Shown here: positions 20,220 through 32,733 of the stretch, piece by piece
Layout of the letters: each line of letters begins with the position of its first letter
Position numbering within the stretch: position 1 is the stretch's first letter
Notes under the pieces: generated by a model
Told to the model about the DNA's origin: nothing
Databases searched by the model: none
Seen by the model: only the letters and a program-made list of their open reading frames with translations
Made by a program: the position numbers and the translations under genes
Origin: Datura wrightii
Taxonomy: Eukaryota > Streptophyta > Magnoliopsida > Solanales > Solanaceae
Assembly: GCA_035772735.1 (NCBI GenBank)
Contig: JASDFA010000016.1
Location: forward strand, 143,046,501 to 143,110,500
Direction of reading: 5' to 3'
DNA length: 64,000 nucleotides

Positions 20220-22805
20220 CATGTGCCTTCACGATACCTTGTACCATTGGTAATGTCGAGTTCGCAAGGGCACTCTGTGATCTGGGAGATAGCATTAATC
20301 TAATGCCCTTGGAGGTCTCAATGAAGCTAGGATTGGGAACCCCCTATAACGCCCCGCCTTGGGAGGCATGACTGGCACCTGGTGCCCTACTAGGACCTAG
20401 ACTGCTGAACTAACTGAGCCTAAGCACTTCTGGTGCAAGGCTGGCTCTAACTCTGAAATCAGAAAACGACGGGCTATATGGCGACTGTAAATGCAGCCCC
20501 CAGCCAACAAGGCCTATAGCCACCTGTTAAAAGTAGCAGCTAACCAGAAACAACTGAATATAAGGAGTCCTATGTGGGCCGACAAGGCCACTATGATATC
20601 TAGTTATAGCTGAGAAACAAAATCAGGTACTAAATTAATCTGTGACTTTCAGGGTCACCAACTAACAGCTAAACAAGGCCCCACACGACCATCACACAGA
20701 ATCTGAAACACATAAATGGCCCCACACGATACATCTAACCACAGGGAATATAATAAAATCTACAAGCCTCTAGGAGTAATATAATGGTCGGGGCAGGGCC
20801 CCGGCCTACCCATACTGTACAAGCAAAAGAAAGTAAACCTCTGTCACCTAAGCTCCGGAAGAAAGGAGCTGAAGGCCCTATACTGCTGACTGAAACTACG
20901 AGAGATCGGTTTCTCGTCTAACCGTACCTGCAGGCAAGTAATGCAGCACCCCGGGAAGGGCGTTAGTACAATATGTACCGAGTATGTAAAGCAATAACTG
21001 TAAATAGCTGAAGGCAAATAATAAAGCTGGCAGTAACTAAAGTAATAGGAAATAGACTGAAACTGACTGAAATAGTGGGATCAGGACTAACCTCAACTAT
21101 TCTGAAAAAAGTAGAAGTCGCACCTGGTAACGTGGTGTCCTACTGTCTATCTAACCATAACTAAAATAACATGACATAACATAACACAACATAAACCTTA
21201 CCTGGCCCCCATAAGCCGGAAGGTACAATCATCACAATCTATTTACCCCTACCCAGGTCATACCACATTACCTAGTAACTATAAGTAACCTGCCGATCCC
21301 CTGGGTATGTAACTTGGGCCCGCTGGGCCCCTAAATATAATTGTACCTGAGTCCGGAGGACTCCTGAAATCAACACCTCGGGCGCAATCGCTCGACGGGG
21401 GTGTATAAGAGCAGACCAAGGCAAAATATGGGGAAACTGGCATCCCATCTTCGTCCCTAGTGGACAGCATGACACTCCGTAGAGCGATGTATCCTCGCCC
21501 TCTAGCGGACGAGTCGATACAGCTATTAACTCTGGGGTGGTCATGGATGCTAGGTAATCCAACCCAAAACAACACAAGCAAGTCTCAACTGATAATAATA
21601 ATACTGCATACAATACATGCTGAAACTGATAATAATACTGTATATAGAAATATTCTCTAACATGCTGTACTGAATCTGGTACTGAAACAAGATATAATAT
21701 TGCTAGAATATTCTGCTGAGGATCATGTTATTCACCTAAATTCCATGCTAAATACGAGTTAATATTTCTAAGGGGCGTTACTAAATTCATACTGAACATA
21801 ATAGACGGCTTCTGAAATATTCTACTGGAATTTGTACCATTTTACTATATTGGAACTACTAGCTTGCCGAAAGAAACTGGGTTTACATACCTCGACTGCC
21901 ATCTTTCTGATTAACTGGCGTAGCTTGGCTAGTATTCAACTATTCTCCCCAATTTAAGCCTGGGAGTGTGTTAACACTAGTTTTGAGAAATTCCAATCAC
22001 TTTGACTCGGCAGGTCGTCGTTTCGCTGGGCGTATTTCATGAAACTAACCCCGTAGGAATGCTCCCTGCAGCTTCATACTTCGGTACCCGAGGTTAATTT
22101 GAGTTTGGACTGCGTTTGACGGCATAATCGAACGAACATTTATGTTGAACCCTCGTTCTCCTCTATTTTCTGGTTGTTTTTGCTGGAAATAAAATGAAAA
22201 GTGACCTAAAAACGAAGTGGAAGGCCTTTATAAACTTGAAGCCAGTTGCATAGCAACATGGCACGCTATCCATCGCGCCAATTTGGCTCCATCCCACAAT
22301 GGCCATCGCGGAGGAGCTGCCTCCGTGCCACGTTGCCCCTTTGGGAAGCACGGTTCGGCCTCCTCTTGCGAAAATCTAACTTGGCATCCGTTCGGCCTCT
22401 CCCCCGGCCCTTTTCCTCACACGTATGGCATTATAAAACTCCCAACCAAGTGCTAGAAACCTACGGTGTGTAACACCCCCACACCAACCAACATGCGGCT
22501 ACTGATGGCCGACAAAACAATAAAGAGACCAGGGGGCATCCTAGGTGATGTGCTCGTTAAGGTTGATAAGTTTATATTCCTAGCGGACTTCGTGATCTTG
22601 GATTGTGAGGTAGATTATGAGGTCCCCATCATTCTGGGTCGAGCATTTCTCACCACTAGGAGAGCTCTAGTAGATGTGGAAGCTGGGCTGTTGAAGTTCA
22701 GGCTAAACAAAGAAGAGGTCACTTTCAACATCTATCGGACTATGAAGCAACTAAAGGAATTTAGTGTGATCTCATTACTTGAGGATGAGTATGAGTCACT
22801 GGATG
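20220..22805 (+). pseudogene. Element A Athila-type protease, split by a solo LTR
   Basis: The first part (20220-20344) encodes PCTIGNVEFARALCDLGDS with the catalytic DLG, where the usual Ala is Asp. The second part (22481-22805) encodes MRLLMADKTIKRPGGILGDV, then the VPIILGRAFLTTR motif. The frame rejoins after removing 20345-22475 plus one CCCCC copy. After protease the sequence jumps straight to post-integrase sequence. Confidence 0.8.
20345..22475 (-). mobile_element. Solo LTR of the E1 family inside element A
   Basis: 2,131 bp, starting TATAACGCCCCGCC (TG mutated to TA) and ending GGTGTGTAACA, flanked by perfect CCCCC duplications (20340-20344, 22476-22480). It shares the GGAGGCATGACTGGCACC block with the E1 LTRs. 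It arose by recombination between two LTRs after insertion. It includes a GC-rich palindromic patch near 22255-22345 (CCATCGCGCC, CATCGCGGAGG) and no coding sequence. Confidence 0.85.
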
Positions 22806-22829
22806 AATTTCGAGTAGTCAAGAGACTTG

Positions 22830-22962
22830 TGTGGTGTCGCAACGTTAAATCAGGCGCTTCTTGGGAGGCAACCCAAGTGGTGCTTTGGTGAAATCTTAGT
22901 AACCAGACCACCTGCATCGTGCCGCAATGTTAAATCAAGTGCTTCTTGGGAGGCAACCCAAG
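22830..22962 (+). other. Tandem pair of conserved AGGCAA-loop hairpins (element A)
   Basis: Two copies 85 bases apart (22860-22877 and 22945-22962), each CTTGGGAGGCAACCCAAG with a perfect six-pair stem. Each is preceded by a GTCGCAACGTTAAATCAGGC-like block. Element C has the same pair at 86-base spacing. Confidence 0.75.
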
Positions 22963-23452
22963 TTATTGAACTAATGTGTGCTCAGTGTGCAGGGAAATAA
23001 AAATAGGTGGCTGAAAAATCTACTGCTATAGGATCTTAGTACGACTCATGGTGAGGTCCACGAGTCATGGTAGCAATGGTGGTGAAAAGCAGAAAAATTC
23101 TAAGCAAAGTCTGACCTACAACTCATCCTACGATTCGTACCTCAATGGTACGAGTCGTAGGATGGAATCATAGATCGCCAGGTAATTTCTCTGTGGCTAA
23201 AGTCATTACGGCCTTACGACTCGTTGTACGAGTCGTGACTGGTCAAATTTACCCGATTCAACCCAAAAATTTTTAAATTGTCCCTCACCTACTTAAACTT
23301 CAAAATCGACCATCTTCCCCCGTGAACACCTCAAAACCCACGACCCACAACTTAAGAACCCTCTTCCCAACACATGTAGCTTACCATTATCAAGAAATTA
23401 AGCACGAAATTCTTGCTTCAACTGAATGTGGCCCTAGAAGTTGTTTTTTAGT
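22963..23452 (+). other. Element A leader of the extra ORF with palindrome cluster
   Basis: Non-coding. It contains TACGAGTCGTA (23149-23159) and several relatives (ACGATTCGTA, ACGACTCGT, ACGAGTCGTGA near 23131-23240), the same words as in the element A LTR. Confidence 0.6.
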
Positions 23453-25502
23453 ATGGTCAGGCTAGAGATTCACCTAGTGGTTCACTTGAGGATTATCAAG
23501 AAGACACCTCAGACACAGATGGAACAACAACCACTAGGGCAAGAGCAAAGGCCCCAAGACGAAGCAACCGCGACCACATCCGCTCAAGCTCTCCAGTCTG
23601 AAGAGGGAGCTAGATAGGAACAACAAAGGCCGGGAACCGACTCCAACACTAAGGAAGGGTTGGAAGGGGCCCATAATGATGCGGAAAACAGTGATCAAGA
23701 AGTGGAGGAGGAGGCCCCTGCCAGAGAAAATAGAATAATGCGTTGGAGAGTGTCGGGTGCTAATGAGATATATGAACAAGGAATCGCTCTAACTGCCAAG
23801 AACAAACCGAAAAAAGCATCCAAGAAGAACCGCAGATCCTCACTAAGTCCTTGAATGATGTTAAGGAGATGAAGTGTATTTTTAGCTTCTATGGGCTAGA
23901 GTGGATGGCCAAGAACCCTTCATAATACACTGAGGAGACCATCAGGAAGTTCTATGCCAACTACCTGGCCACAATGGTGGAGAAAGCAAAGGAGGGGCAA
24001 AAGATAAAGGAGCAGCCTTGCTTGGAGAGTGTTCTAGCCCGAGGTCGAGTATTAGATGTTTTTGATCGGACTATTGCATGAATATTATATGGACCTCAGT
24101 TCCGACCAACAAGGATAACCCCAGAGTATGATTATAGGGTTGAGGCGATGAAGAAGATTAGGAGTCTGAGCAGAGGTGAGCGACAGAGGCAACTACAATG
24201 GCTAGCAGAAGTGATAGCCGAGAACAAGGATAAGGCAGAGTGGGTTATAGGTGGCAAGCAGGTGACAAAGAACTCATTGAACTTCATCACAAAGGCTTGC
24301 TGGACATTGGTGAGACATCGATTAGCATCCACAGTCAATGATAACACATCGAGTGATGATAGAGAGACTTTGGTGGCATGCCTCATGTCTCGCTACCCTC
24401 TTAAAATCCCGAGGATCATAGCTACAGAGATATGAGATCGGGCAGTGAAAGTAAGTACTGCTATTCCATTCTCGAGCCTTGTATACAGTTTGTGCAGGGA
24501 GGCAAGAGTTCAGCAGGGTGATGAGAGATTGATCGGAGGCCAAATAATTGCAGACATAGGCCTTATCTGGGATGAGATGAACCCGCTGAGCAGATCCAGG
24601 ATACCTACAGCTATCCCAGAAGCTCAGCCAGTAGGAGACATACAGGTGAATGTCCCCAGTACTTAAGAGTAGAGAGAGACACCGGCTACAGATGCCGGTC
24701 ATTTAGAGTCAGCTCCTAGCACCTTAGCTACACCGCTGCCCAGTGTACAGACTCAGACTCCAGCAGGGTACATCTTGGTACTGCAGGATTTCCTCCAGAA
24801 ACTAGCAAAGAGATTGACCATGGTCGAGTGCAAATTTCAGGCAATGATGGAGAATGTAAATCCATGGGTCAAATTATAGATAGATGCAGAGCTCAAGCCC
24901 TTCATGCCCGCCTGGATTGTTTTGAGAGCATATTTAACTTAAGGATGGTGAAGCAGTCAAACACTAGCAGTCTCCGTGGAGAGTTGGGGGCTCTTCGGAG
25001 CCAAGTGGTTGAGTTGTCTTTATGGCAACCAACTGTTATAGCGGCCCCCACTCTTTCTGACCTAGATGCAGAGCTTGAGGAGGATATTGACTTAGCAGCA
25101 TACTGGGGGCCAACTGCAGCCGGTGATAAAGGCAAGAAGAGAGCTGCTAAAGATACTAGTGAAGAGAGTCTGAAAAAGAAGAGAAAGAAGGAGAAGAAAG
25201 AGAACAAGCAGGCTAGAGCGGAGAGTATGCGGGCTCATGAGGAGCATATGACTGAGCTGCATGAGAGAGTAAGAGGAGCGGGAAGCTCCACCACAGCTCA
25301 GCCCGAGCTTGCTAGTGGCTATGATCCTTCAAGTGAGCCACATTCAGCCCCAGTTTCCACAGAGGCCGTTCAAATAGCTACAGTCACTGGGGGGGACCAC
25401 TACCCCCATTGTTACACCATTGAGTGCGCCGGCCACTGCTAGCACCACTACTACCGCGGAGGTACCACGTTCGCAAGATGACAGAGGCGAAGTCTGAGTA
25501 GC
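23453..25502 (+). pseudogene. Extra ORF of element A, 'putative plant transposon protein' type
   Basis: Read from ATG 23453. A Gln/Glu-rich N-terminus leads to the MRWRVSGANEIYEQG segment. The central domain has IRKFYANYLATM, VFDRTIA, WLAEVIAENK, then MSRYPLKIPRIIATEI and FSSLVYSLCREA. A Pro/Thr-rich linker and a coiled-coil-like region follow. A Lys-rich stretch (LKKKRKKEKKENK near 25170-25205) could be a nuclear localisation signal. Several stops (for example 24433 and 24664) and frame changes break it. Blocks GALRSQV and VIAAP align with element C's extra ORF. There is no membrane segment. The domain name is from memory. Confidence 0.65.
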
Positions 25503-27057
25503 CACATGTATGTCCCTTTTTCCCTTCATGCTTATATTTTATGCTTCGGGATGAAGCTCAATTTTCAAAAAAAGGGGGGTGTACTTGTATTTTGGGATAT
25601 TTTTATTCGTCTGAGGGTTTTTCTTGCCGTATTTCTCTTCCCTCAGGAATGATATCTAGTAGAACTGGCATGTGTTAGCATTTTTGTTTTTAGTTGTGAT
25701 TTTTTTTGTTTAATAATAAAGTAACTTAGAAATACTCAGCCATTGGATATGTACTAGTTTTGTTGTTTTTGAAAAATTAACCCTTTTTAAAAAAAATTCT
25801 ATGTATTTGTGACAACAATGCATGATTTATGTGGATCATTTTATGTCATTTAGTTATTAATAGTGCTAGTCTTGTTAAGCCATGTATGAACCCAACAGGT
25901 AAAGTAAAATAGTTCATGTACCATGTGCGAGTGAGGTCTTAGTATTTATTGCGGTATGTTGTTGAAGATCTAGAACTTTCCTGGTTGGTCTCTACATAGG
26001 TTGAGGAGGTTGGTTAGGATATGATCACAGGCCATTTTTGTTTTAAGATCACTTTTATCCTATATTGCCCTAACAAAGTTTCATGAATCCCTTGATCCCA
26101 AGTTTGAGCCTTAATAGACCATATTTCTTTGATTTACCTAATTAACCGTACCCACTTGTTTATGATGGACCTGTTTTGCCCTGATCCTTCCTTGGATATG
26201 GTGAACCTCAATATAATCAAAATGCTTAAGTTGAGGGTGGCTATAGTAGGGGTGCATAAATGGGGGGAGCAGGAGAAAAGGAAAGAAAAGAAAAATAAAA
26301 AAATGGTGAAAAAAGGTGTAGCAAGGTGAAAAAGTAAAAAGCTGAAAATTTGAGAATATTGAGAAAAAAAATAAAAATTCAAAATAGCTTGCAAGTGTTG
26401 AAAAATGTGAAAAATCACCTCACCCATGCAAATATTTTTAAAATGGGAAAAAAGGAAGAAAAGAAGACACAAAGAATGAAGGGTGAATAGGAGAATGATG
26501 TAGCCAATGAATGTAGTGCCAAGGAAGGGATAGTCACTCATAAAATCTTTCATCTTTATGATGTCCAGTCCTAAGTCTACACTACAAGCCTTATCAAGTC
26601 CTATAGTGATCTTAACTTGACCATCTAACAAACCAAAGCAGAGAAAATAAGGGCAAGCCTATGGTATCTGATGCATAGTGCCTGCAGTTCTTTGAGAGAG
26701 TGAGTGCTTCATTTTCCTAGTCCCATGTTTCATTTGATATTTCATACTAGAGTGGGGACTTCATTTTTTGTGAGGGTACATGGATTATGTTTGCTTTATC
26801 ATTGCTTGTGTGAAACACATAGATGATGACTTGATTGCTTGTTGATAGCTAGCTTACATGTCTTGATCCCTAAATATGATGTTTTGATGTTGCTTGCGAT
26901 ACACTAGTTGATGATGTTTCAAGAGGAAGGGTCAATAGAGTTTGTATATACAGTGCACATATTTTTTTGAGTTTTGGCTATAGTATCTTAAGTTTATTTT
27001 CTAGTTGAGCGTCGTGTTTAGTTTTTCTTTTTCTTTGCCTGAGGAGATGCAAAAGTT
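25503..27057 (+). other. Element A 3' non-coding region with internal polypurine tract
   Basis: No coding similarity. At 26226-26239 it carries TTAAGTTGAGGGTG, identical to the true tract at 27058-27071. A conserved block with CCTGTTTTGCCCTGATCC upstream of it is shared with element C (near 58070). Confidence 0.6.
26226..26239 (+). other. Internal polypurine-tract copy in element A
   Basis: A 14-of-14 match to the true polypurine tract beside the 3' LTR, 833 bases upstream of that LTR and after the extra ORF. Confidence 0.6.
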
Positions 27058-27072
27058 TTAAGTTGAGGGTGT
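27058..27072 (+). other. Element A polypurine tract
   Basis: TTAAGTTGAGGGTGT directly before TGATGTG of the 3' LTR. Confidence 0.75.
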
Positions 27073-28696
27073 TGATGTGTTGTGGATTTACAACACTATT
27101 GACGCTCAAAACTAAGAAAATAGCATGGACTTAGGTGTATTTATGTGGATATGAGGCACTTTTCCTTTGATTTTAGGATAAATGGGTGTTGGAACAATAA
27201 ATTGCAAAAGGAAGCTAAAAGTGTGCAAAAGAGGGAAAAAAGTGCAAACCACAGTACGATCCGTAGGATGGACCTACTAGTCATACTGAGGGCCTTGATG
27301 AGAAGCTGAAAGTTTGACCTAGAAGACTGATTCCATGAGTCTAGTCACGGATCGTACCATGGTGGTACGAGTCGTGGTAAGACAGTCGTGATAAAATTCA
27401 AAAGAATTGCACAAGAGGATGATTCTTAGTAGGAGAGTACCTTATGACCCATGAGATAAAGGTACGAGACGTACCATACCGGTCGTGGTGAAGTTCAGAC
27501 AAAGTTCAAAGTACTCAGGATCAAGCCACGGGTGCAATGTACGAGTCATAAGATGCTGGTACGAATCGTAACTTGGGCCAACACTTAGCCAAAATTCAGC
27601 CAACACTCCAAGCCACGAGTTGATTTCACGGTCCGTGAGAAGCCCCTACGAGTCGTAGGTGGACCCGTGATGAGGTCGGCTACAGATATGGAAAGCAGTC
27701 CTGTTAGTTTAGAAAAAGGATTCTTGTGTCTATATAAATACTTTTTATGTTTTATTTTTCATAGAGGACGACGAATAGACTTAATTCTAGTAGGAAAACA
27801 TTGTAGTAAGCAATTTTACATCGTTGGAAGAGAGAATTGAGTTTGTTCAACCCTGTGATCAACCTTTTCTTAGATTCATCTCACTCTTGCTAGTTGTTAT
27901 TCAAGATTTCATGGTTTAATTGAACGAATTGTTTTGTCAATCATCTTTGTAAGTATTGTTCTATGTTTTCCATCATGAACACAATTTACAACCTTGCAAC
28001 TATGAGAGGCTAAAACCTCAATAGCTAGGGTTGTGGGAACGATGGTGGATCAACAAGTTAGGGTTGCAAAAAGTGAGTCTAAAACCAATACTAATTACTT
28101 ATATTGTATTCTCTTCATCGTTAATGATTCTTAGCAGTGCACAACGTTAGGAAGTGCCTGAATTCCTCACTTGCTTTGGTCGAAGAGGTAGAGGTTAGGA
28201 AAAGAGAATTATGACGGAGCCTTGATCTTGATGATCATTGTATTAACTTGAGCTGTGGTTGTAGGATAGTTATATCTAGAACCTAATGATAACGGTTAGT
28301 TTGCAAAACTCATGAGACTTGGTCGAGTAATTGAGGATAGTCATTCAATAGGGATTGGTCATTCATTTGCATGAACCTAAATTATCAGTTCTGTACGTAA
28401 GTATTGGTAAAGATCACGAGTGTATACACAAAAGCTGTTATGAACCCATGGGGAACACAAACCCTAGTTATCCTTTAATTATTGATTCACAAACATAATA
28501 TTGGATGCTGTTTATTTCTATTATTGCTTTTTATTAGAATCCCCCATTGTGAAGTAATTACCATACAAGTTCATTTACCGGCTGTAATCTAGATCTTTCA
28601 TATTTCCCGGGGGTTCGGCCCCAACTTCTAAGTTGGGTTCTTTATTGACAACTTTCGCTTCATACTTCAGTTGGAAGTGTGGTTTGAGTGTTATCA
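27073..28696 (+). repeat. Element A 3' LTR
   Basis: 1,624 bp, TGATGTG...GTGTTATCA, co-linear with 19005-20165. TATA box at 27733-27740. Rich in TACGAGTCGT words (for example 27366-27375). Confidence 0.88.
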
Positions 28697-28701
28697 TACT
28701 A

Positions 28702-28960
28702 CTTCCCCTGGAAAGTGAAATCGAACAATTCTGGTCCAATATTCTACAGTGGCATAACATGGTACCAACCAATCCATACCTATAATCACATCAAAATCGA
28801 TCATTTCAAGTTCTACTAGATCTTCTAAGGTCCGGCGACCAACAATCTCTACTGTACAACCCCGATAAATTCTTTTTTGCAATAATAGAGTCGCCGACGG
28901 GTATAGACACTGAAAAAGGTCATTGAAGCAATTCTGGCACTATATCAAACTTTCAGGCCA
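28702..28960 (-). pseudogene. E1 protease fragment
   Basis: It encodes VELEMIDFDVIIGMDWL and the FHFPGE end of a chromovirus protease. The frame continues at 19004 across element A. The upstream half, including the active site, is degraded. Confidence 0.75.
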
Positions 28961-30227
28961 CTAACGCAGTAACATAAGCATAAACTGAGTGAGAGAAAAC
29001 AACTAATGTACCTGTCACAACATCTGGCGACGATTCTGACCCCTATCGTTCTGGTAGTGCATAGGAGCAATCCTGACTGCTTCCTGAACTAGATGCCCCT
29101 GATCTACCTCAGCCACTGCCGGCTGGAGCTAAGGGCTTACGCCCTATAGAAGGTTCTGGGGCATATGAACCTGCTCAAGATCCATTCTGCTGATCCTGAC
29201 CGCTCTAACGTCTAGTCGGACAATCCCTCATTATGTGTCCCTCTTGTCCACAGGAATAATAGGCGGTGGAACCATACCTACATCTCCTCGAATAGAGCCT
29301 AGGACGGATACTGCATCGTGGTATTGTTGATTCTATCTGATCTGGGCCTCATCTAATGTTGCGAGCCTGACACTCGTGAACTCTCGCCGTGACCTGATTG
29401 TCTCCGAAAATCCGATCTGTTGTCCTGCTACTGCTAAAATGGGATTCTAGGTGGCATACCTAATAAATGAGACCTGGGCCCACCCTAAAAATCTGCGGGT
29501 CTAGTCCTCCGACACTGTTCCTGACCTGCCCTTTCCATGGCGTACTGGCGCTGTCTAAGTTCCTCTATATTCTGAGCAAAGGCATGGATCTGTGAGATAT
29601 CCATATCCTCTCACAGTGTAGATGTAATGCAAGACTCCATATATTCTGGTGCCAGTCTCAAAATAAATTGGTGTGCCCTGGCTAGCATAGTGTCAACAAA
29701 CGAGGGTGCATATCTGGCTAAAGAATCAAATCTCAGTGCATATTCTTTGACACTCATTCTACCCTGCTCCAAATGCAAAAACTACTCTACTCTGGCCTGT
29801 CGGACCTCTCGGGGCAAATAATGGTCTATGAAAGCCTCAGAGAAGCTAGGCCACGTAGGTGGAGGCACATCTCTGCCTCAGGATCTTTCCCAACTCTCGT
29901 ACCACAAAACTGTTATATCCCGCAATCGAAATACTGCTAACTCAACTGATTCTGTGGACTAGGCATGCATGACCCTAAATATTCTCTACAATTGATCTAT
30001 AAAATTCTAGGGGTCCTCCCTCAAACCTATCCCTGTAAACTGCGAGGGACTCAAAGCCAGGAACTCACGAACTCTCAAACTACCAGGCCCCTCAGTGGGC
30101 TCAACGGCAGCTGGTACTACTGGCTGAGGCTGACGCTAGACAGCCATCATCTAAACCAACATATATAATGCATCCCTGAGCTCCTAATCTTATGGTATAG
30201 GATTGGCTGGGGGTGGTACAAGTATAT
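28961..30227 (-). pseudogene. E1 gag, C-terminal and middle part
   Basis: The minus strand encodes a zinc knuckle SCGQEGHIMRDCP near 29225-29265. Upstream of it are QGRMSVKEYALRFDSLARYA (near 29725) and HYLPREVRQARVE. Stops are frequent. Plus-strand frames here are antisense shadows. The gag N-terminus continues beyond E2 at 39819. Confidence 0.75.
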
Positions 30228-32488
30228 TGTCACGACCCGAACGGAGGCCCGGATCGCAACACGGGACAAGGAGCCCTGAGAGACCCCAAGTCAACCCATT
30301 GCATACGCTTACATCTAAATCAATCAATGAAACTAAATAAACAACAGTATAATCATAGATAAAGTCTAGCTTAAAAATAACATCAAAATAACAATTTAAA
30401 GCTGAATACAACCATATGTCTTAAAAGACTCTAAACAAGATGAGTTGATAGGATAGGACCCCAACTAACTCAACAAAACTGAAACTGAAATACATATAGA
30501 AAATATGAATAGTCTAATCCTCGGGACATGAGGACTCACCAACAACATACGATGCAATCTCGGAAGACTAACTATGAACGGGGCTGAACCTAAGAGTCAG
30601 GTCCTGTATCATGAAATGCTACAACATAGAGTATGCGGTTAGTACATGGAATGTATCGAGTATGCAAGGTAAGTAAAACCGCTTAAGTAAGTACAATCAT
30701 TTAAAGACATGCGTGATGTAAATGCATAACAATAAGAATCTGAGAGTAGGGCTTGCATGCATTCTTTCGGAAATCACTACCTCATCATAACATAACATAT
30801 CATCATAACTGAATCGATTGACTCAAAGATGAAATCTGACATTTATAATTAAAATTGAAGATTGAGTCAAACTTACTTTAGAACATGCGTACATATGTAA
30901 ATATCATGAGTAATGGATATGCATAACTGAAATAATAAAGAACAATGGAAGACTCGTCTTTTAACTGACATACCAGGATAGAGCTTACGTGGTCCCAACT
31001 ATCACACTCAAGTGGGTAGAGCCACCCAAAGCCTTCCCAGGGCTAGGGACGATACCATGATATCAATATCAAGCTCGTGGCCCGATAGGGGCAGGGATAG
31101 CTCACAAGGGGGTCCCAAAGTAACATATATAAGTATAAACCTATGTTGGCGCGTAGTTCTGAGGCATAGGGTGATCGACCCTTAGCCTACTCGGTGCAAG
31201 ACACTACTCCCAAAAACATGCATATGCTCTACATCTTTTTGTAACGAAGCTCAACATTGTCTATTGACGAAGCTCAATAATCAAATACATCTCATTTATA
31301 AAATCATGCATATGAGAAGCTTTAGCTCAAAACATACCACAAGCTGAAAGATAATTGGGAGTCTTCGCTACAAAACCATGTGGTATGCTCACTTCGGGAG
31401 AATCATAATTCATACTTACACATGTGGGAATTGCCCAAAGCTTTACCATACTTTGAAATACTCAATTCATATCGAAAAAATGATTATAACATGGTAGCTT
31501 GAAAACATGCTTTCGATCGTGATATCTCATCATCATCATACATTCATCACAAATCTCATCTTTCATGAACTTCTCATCAATGGGTATTTACTTCATAAAG
31601 TTAGAAACATGATTTTTAGTTGAAAACATTATTAAACTTGCCCATGCTTCATAATTCAATGGTAGAAACATATTTAAATCCTACCCATGTAAAGAATTAA
31701 GAAATTCATGCATTGGGTTAAAACCCCATAGTCTAGAATAGAACATTCATGATTTAGAGAGGGATTGGGCATGGGTGTGAAAGGAATCACCCATTCATAA
31801 CCCTACATACCTGTTGGTAGCGGATTCTTACACTTCTTTAATATCCCAAGAAGAAATTGAAGGGTAATTGAAGAACACAAAGCTTGATCACCCTCTCTAA
31901 CCTTTCTACCTTACATGCATGAATGAATAAGGCCTAAAATGAACTTAACCCCTTGAAAAGTCATCATTCATAACTCAAAATGTCGTAGTATAGGCCTTAG
32001 TATCTTAGAAATTACGAAAAATCCCTTACTAAATTTGCAGAAAAATAACTTCCAGAGGGTCCCAGTGAGGGACCTAACGACTCGTTACCTTGGGCCACGA
32101 CTCGTGGAGTCGTCCGTGAAATACACTGCCTCTGTCTCAATAAATTTCATTCCCTGTTTGGTCACGACTCACCCCACGAATCGTGGGGACTGAGCACGAC
32201 TCATGGGGTCCTCCCGCCGAGTGCACTGCCTCCCTTCTCTTTTCTTACTCACCCACCCCACGACTGACCTAACGACTCGTGGGGTCTGACCACAGGTCAT
32301 GGTCAGGTCTGTGGGATCCCCTTTCTCAAATTTTCAAACACCTCACCTGGCCTCCCCATGATTCACATCATGACTCGTGGGCTGCTCTCATGAGTCACCT
32401 CACGACCTGTCCTGATACCTGGTGCCATTTTTGAGTTTTTCTCTATTTCCACTCCCAGGTCTGATCCTTGGGCTTCCGGGGTATAACA
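30228..32488 (-). repeat. E2 3' LTR
   Basis: 2,261 bp, TGTCACGACC...GTATAACA. The inner third (32070-32420) is packed with ACGACTCGT palindromes such as CCACGACTCGTGG at 32095-32107. Confidence 0.9.
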
Positions 32489-32733
32489 ATATCTCCCCTT
32501 TGGGAACATTTGTCCTCAAATATTGGGAAACATACAATAAAGCAGAGAAACGCAATTATCATATTCAAACACTGATTAATTGAACCGAAAACTGACAGAA
32601 TGACTACCTCCAATTCAAACTACATAGTTGAACTGAATTCACGAATCATACATACATCCAAATACATAAAAGAAACTTGGACAAATACACTGAACATGAA
32701 AACTAAATAGAGTCTTAGGTCAAAATCGATACC
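32489..32733 (-). other. E2 polypurine tract and 3' untranslated region
   Basis: The minus strand carries AAAGGGGAGATAT directly before the 3' LTR. The conserved 'TGAGGACAAATGTTCC' block lies next to it, as in E3 (42650-42675). Confidence 0.7.

Larger units (their letters stand above)
19005..28696 (+). mobile_element. Element A: deleted Athila-like retrotransposon nested in E1
   Basis: Bounded by a 3'-truncated 5' LTR (19005-20165) and a full 3' LTR (27073-28696). Flanks are CACTA (19000-19004) and TACTA (28697-28701), one mismatch. Inside are a split protease, a tandem hairpin motif, the extra ORF and a polypurine tract. Primer site, gag, RT, RNase H and integrase are gone. The E1-family solo LTR at 20345-22475 sits inside the protease. 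Confidence 0.85.

Noticed and set aside
21272..21613. Overlapping frames of 113 and 100 codons
   Set aside because: Inside the E1-family solo LTR, with no motifs. Chance frames in GC-richer LTR sequence.
26134..26631. 165-codon minus-strand frame
   Set aside because: Antisense to the A-rich 3' non-coding part of element A. The Phe-rich composition comes from poly-A runs on the other strand.
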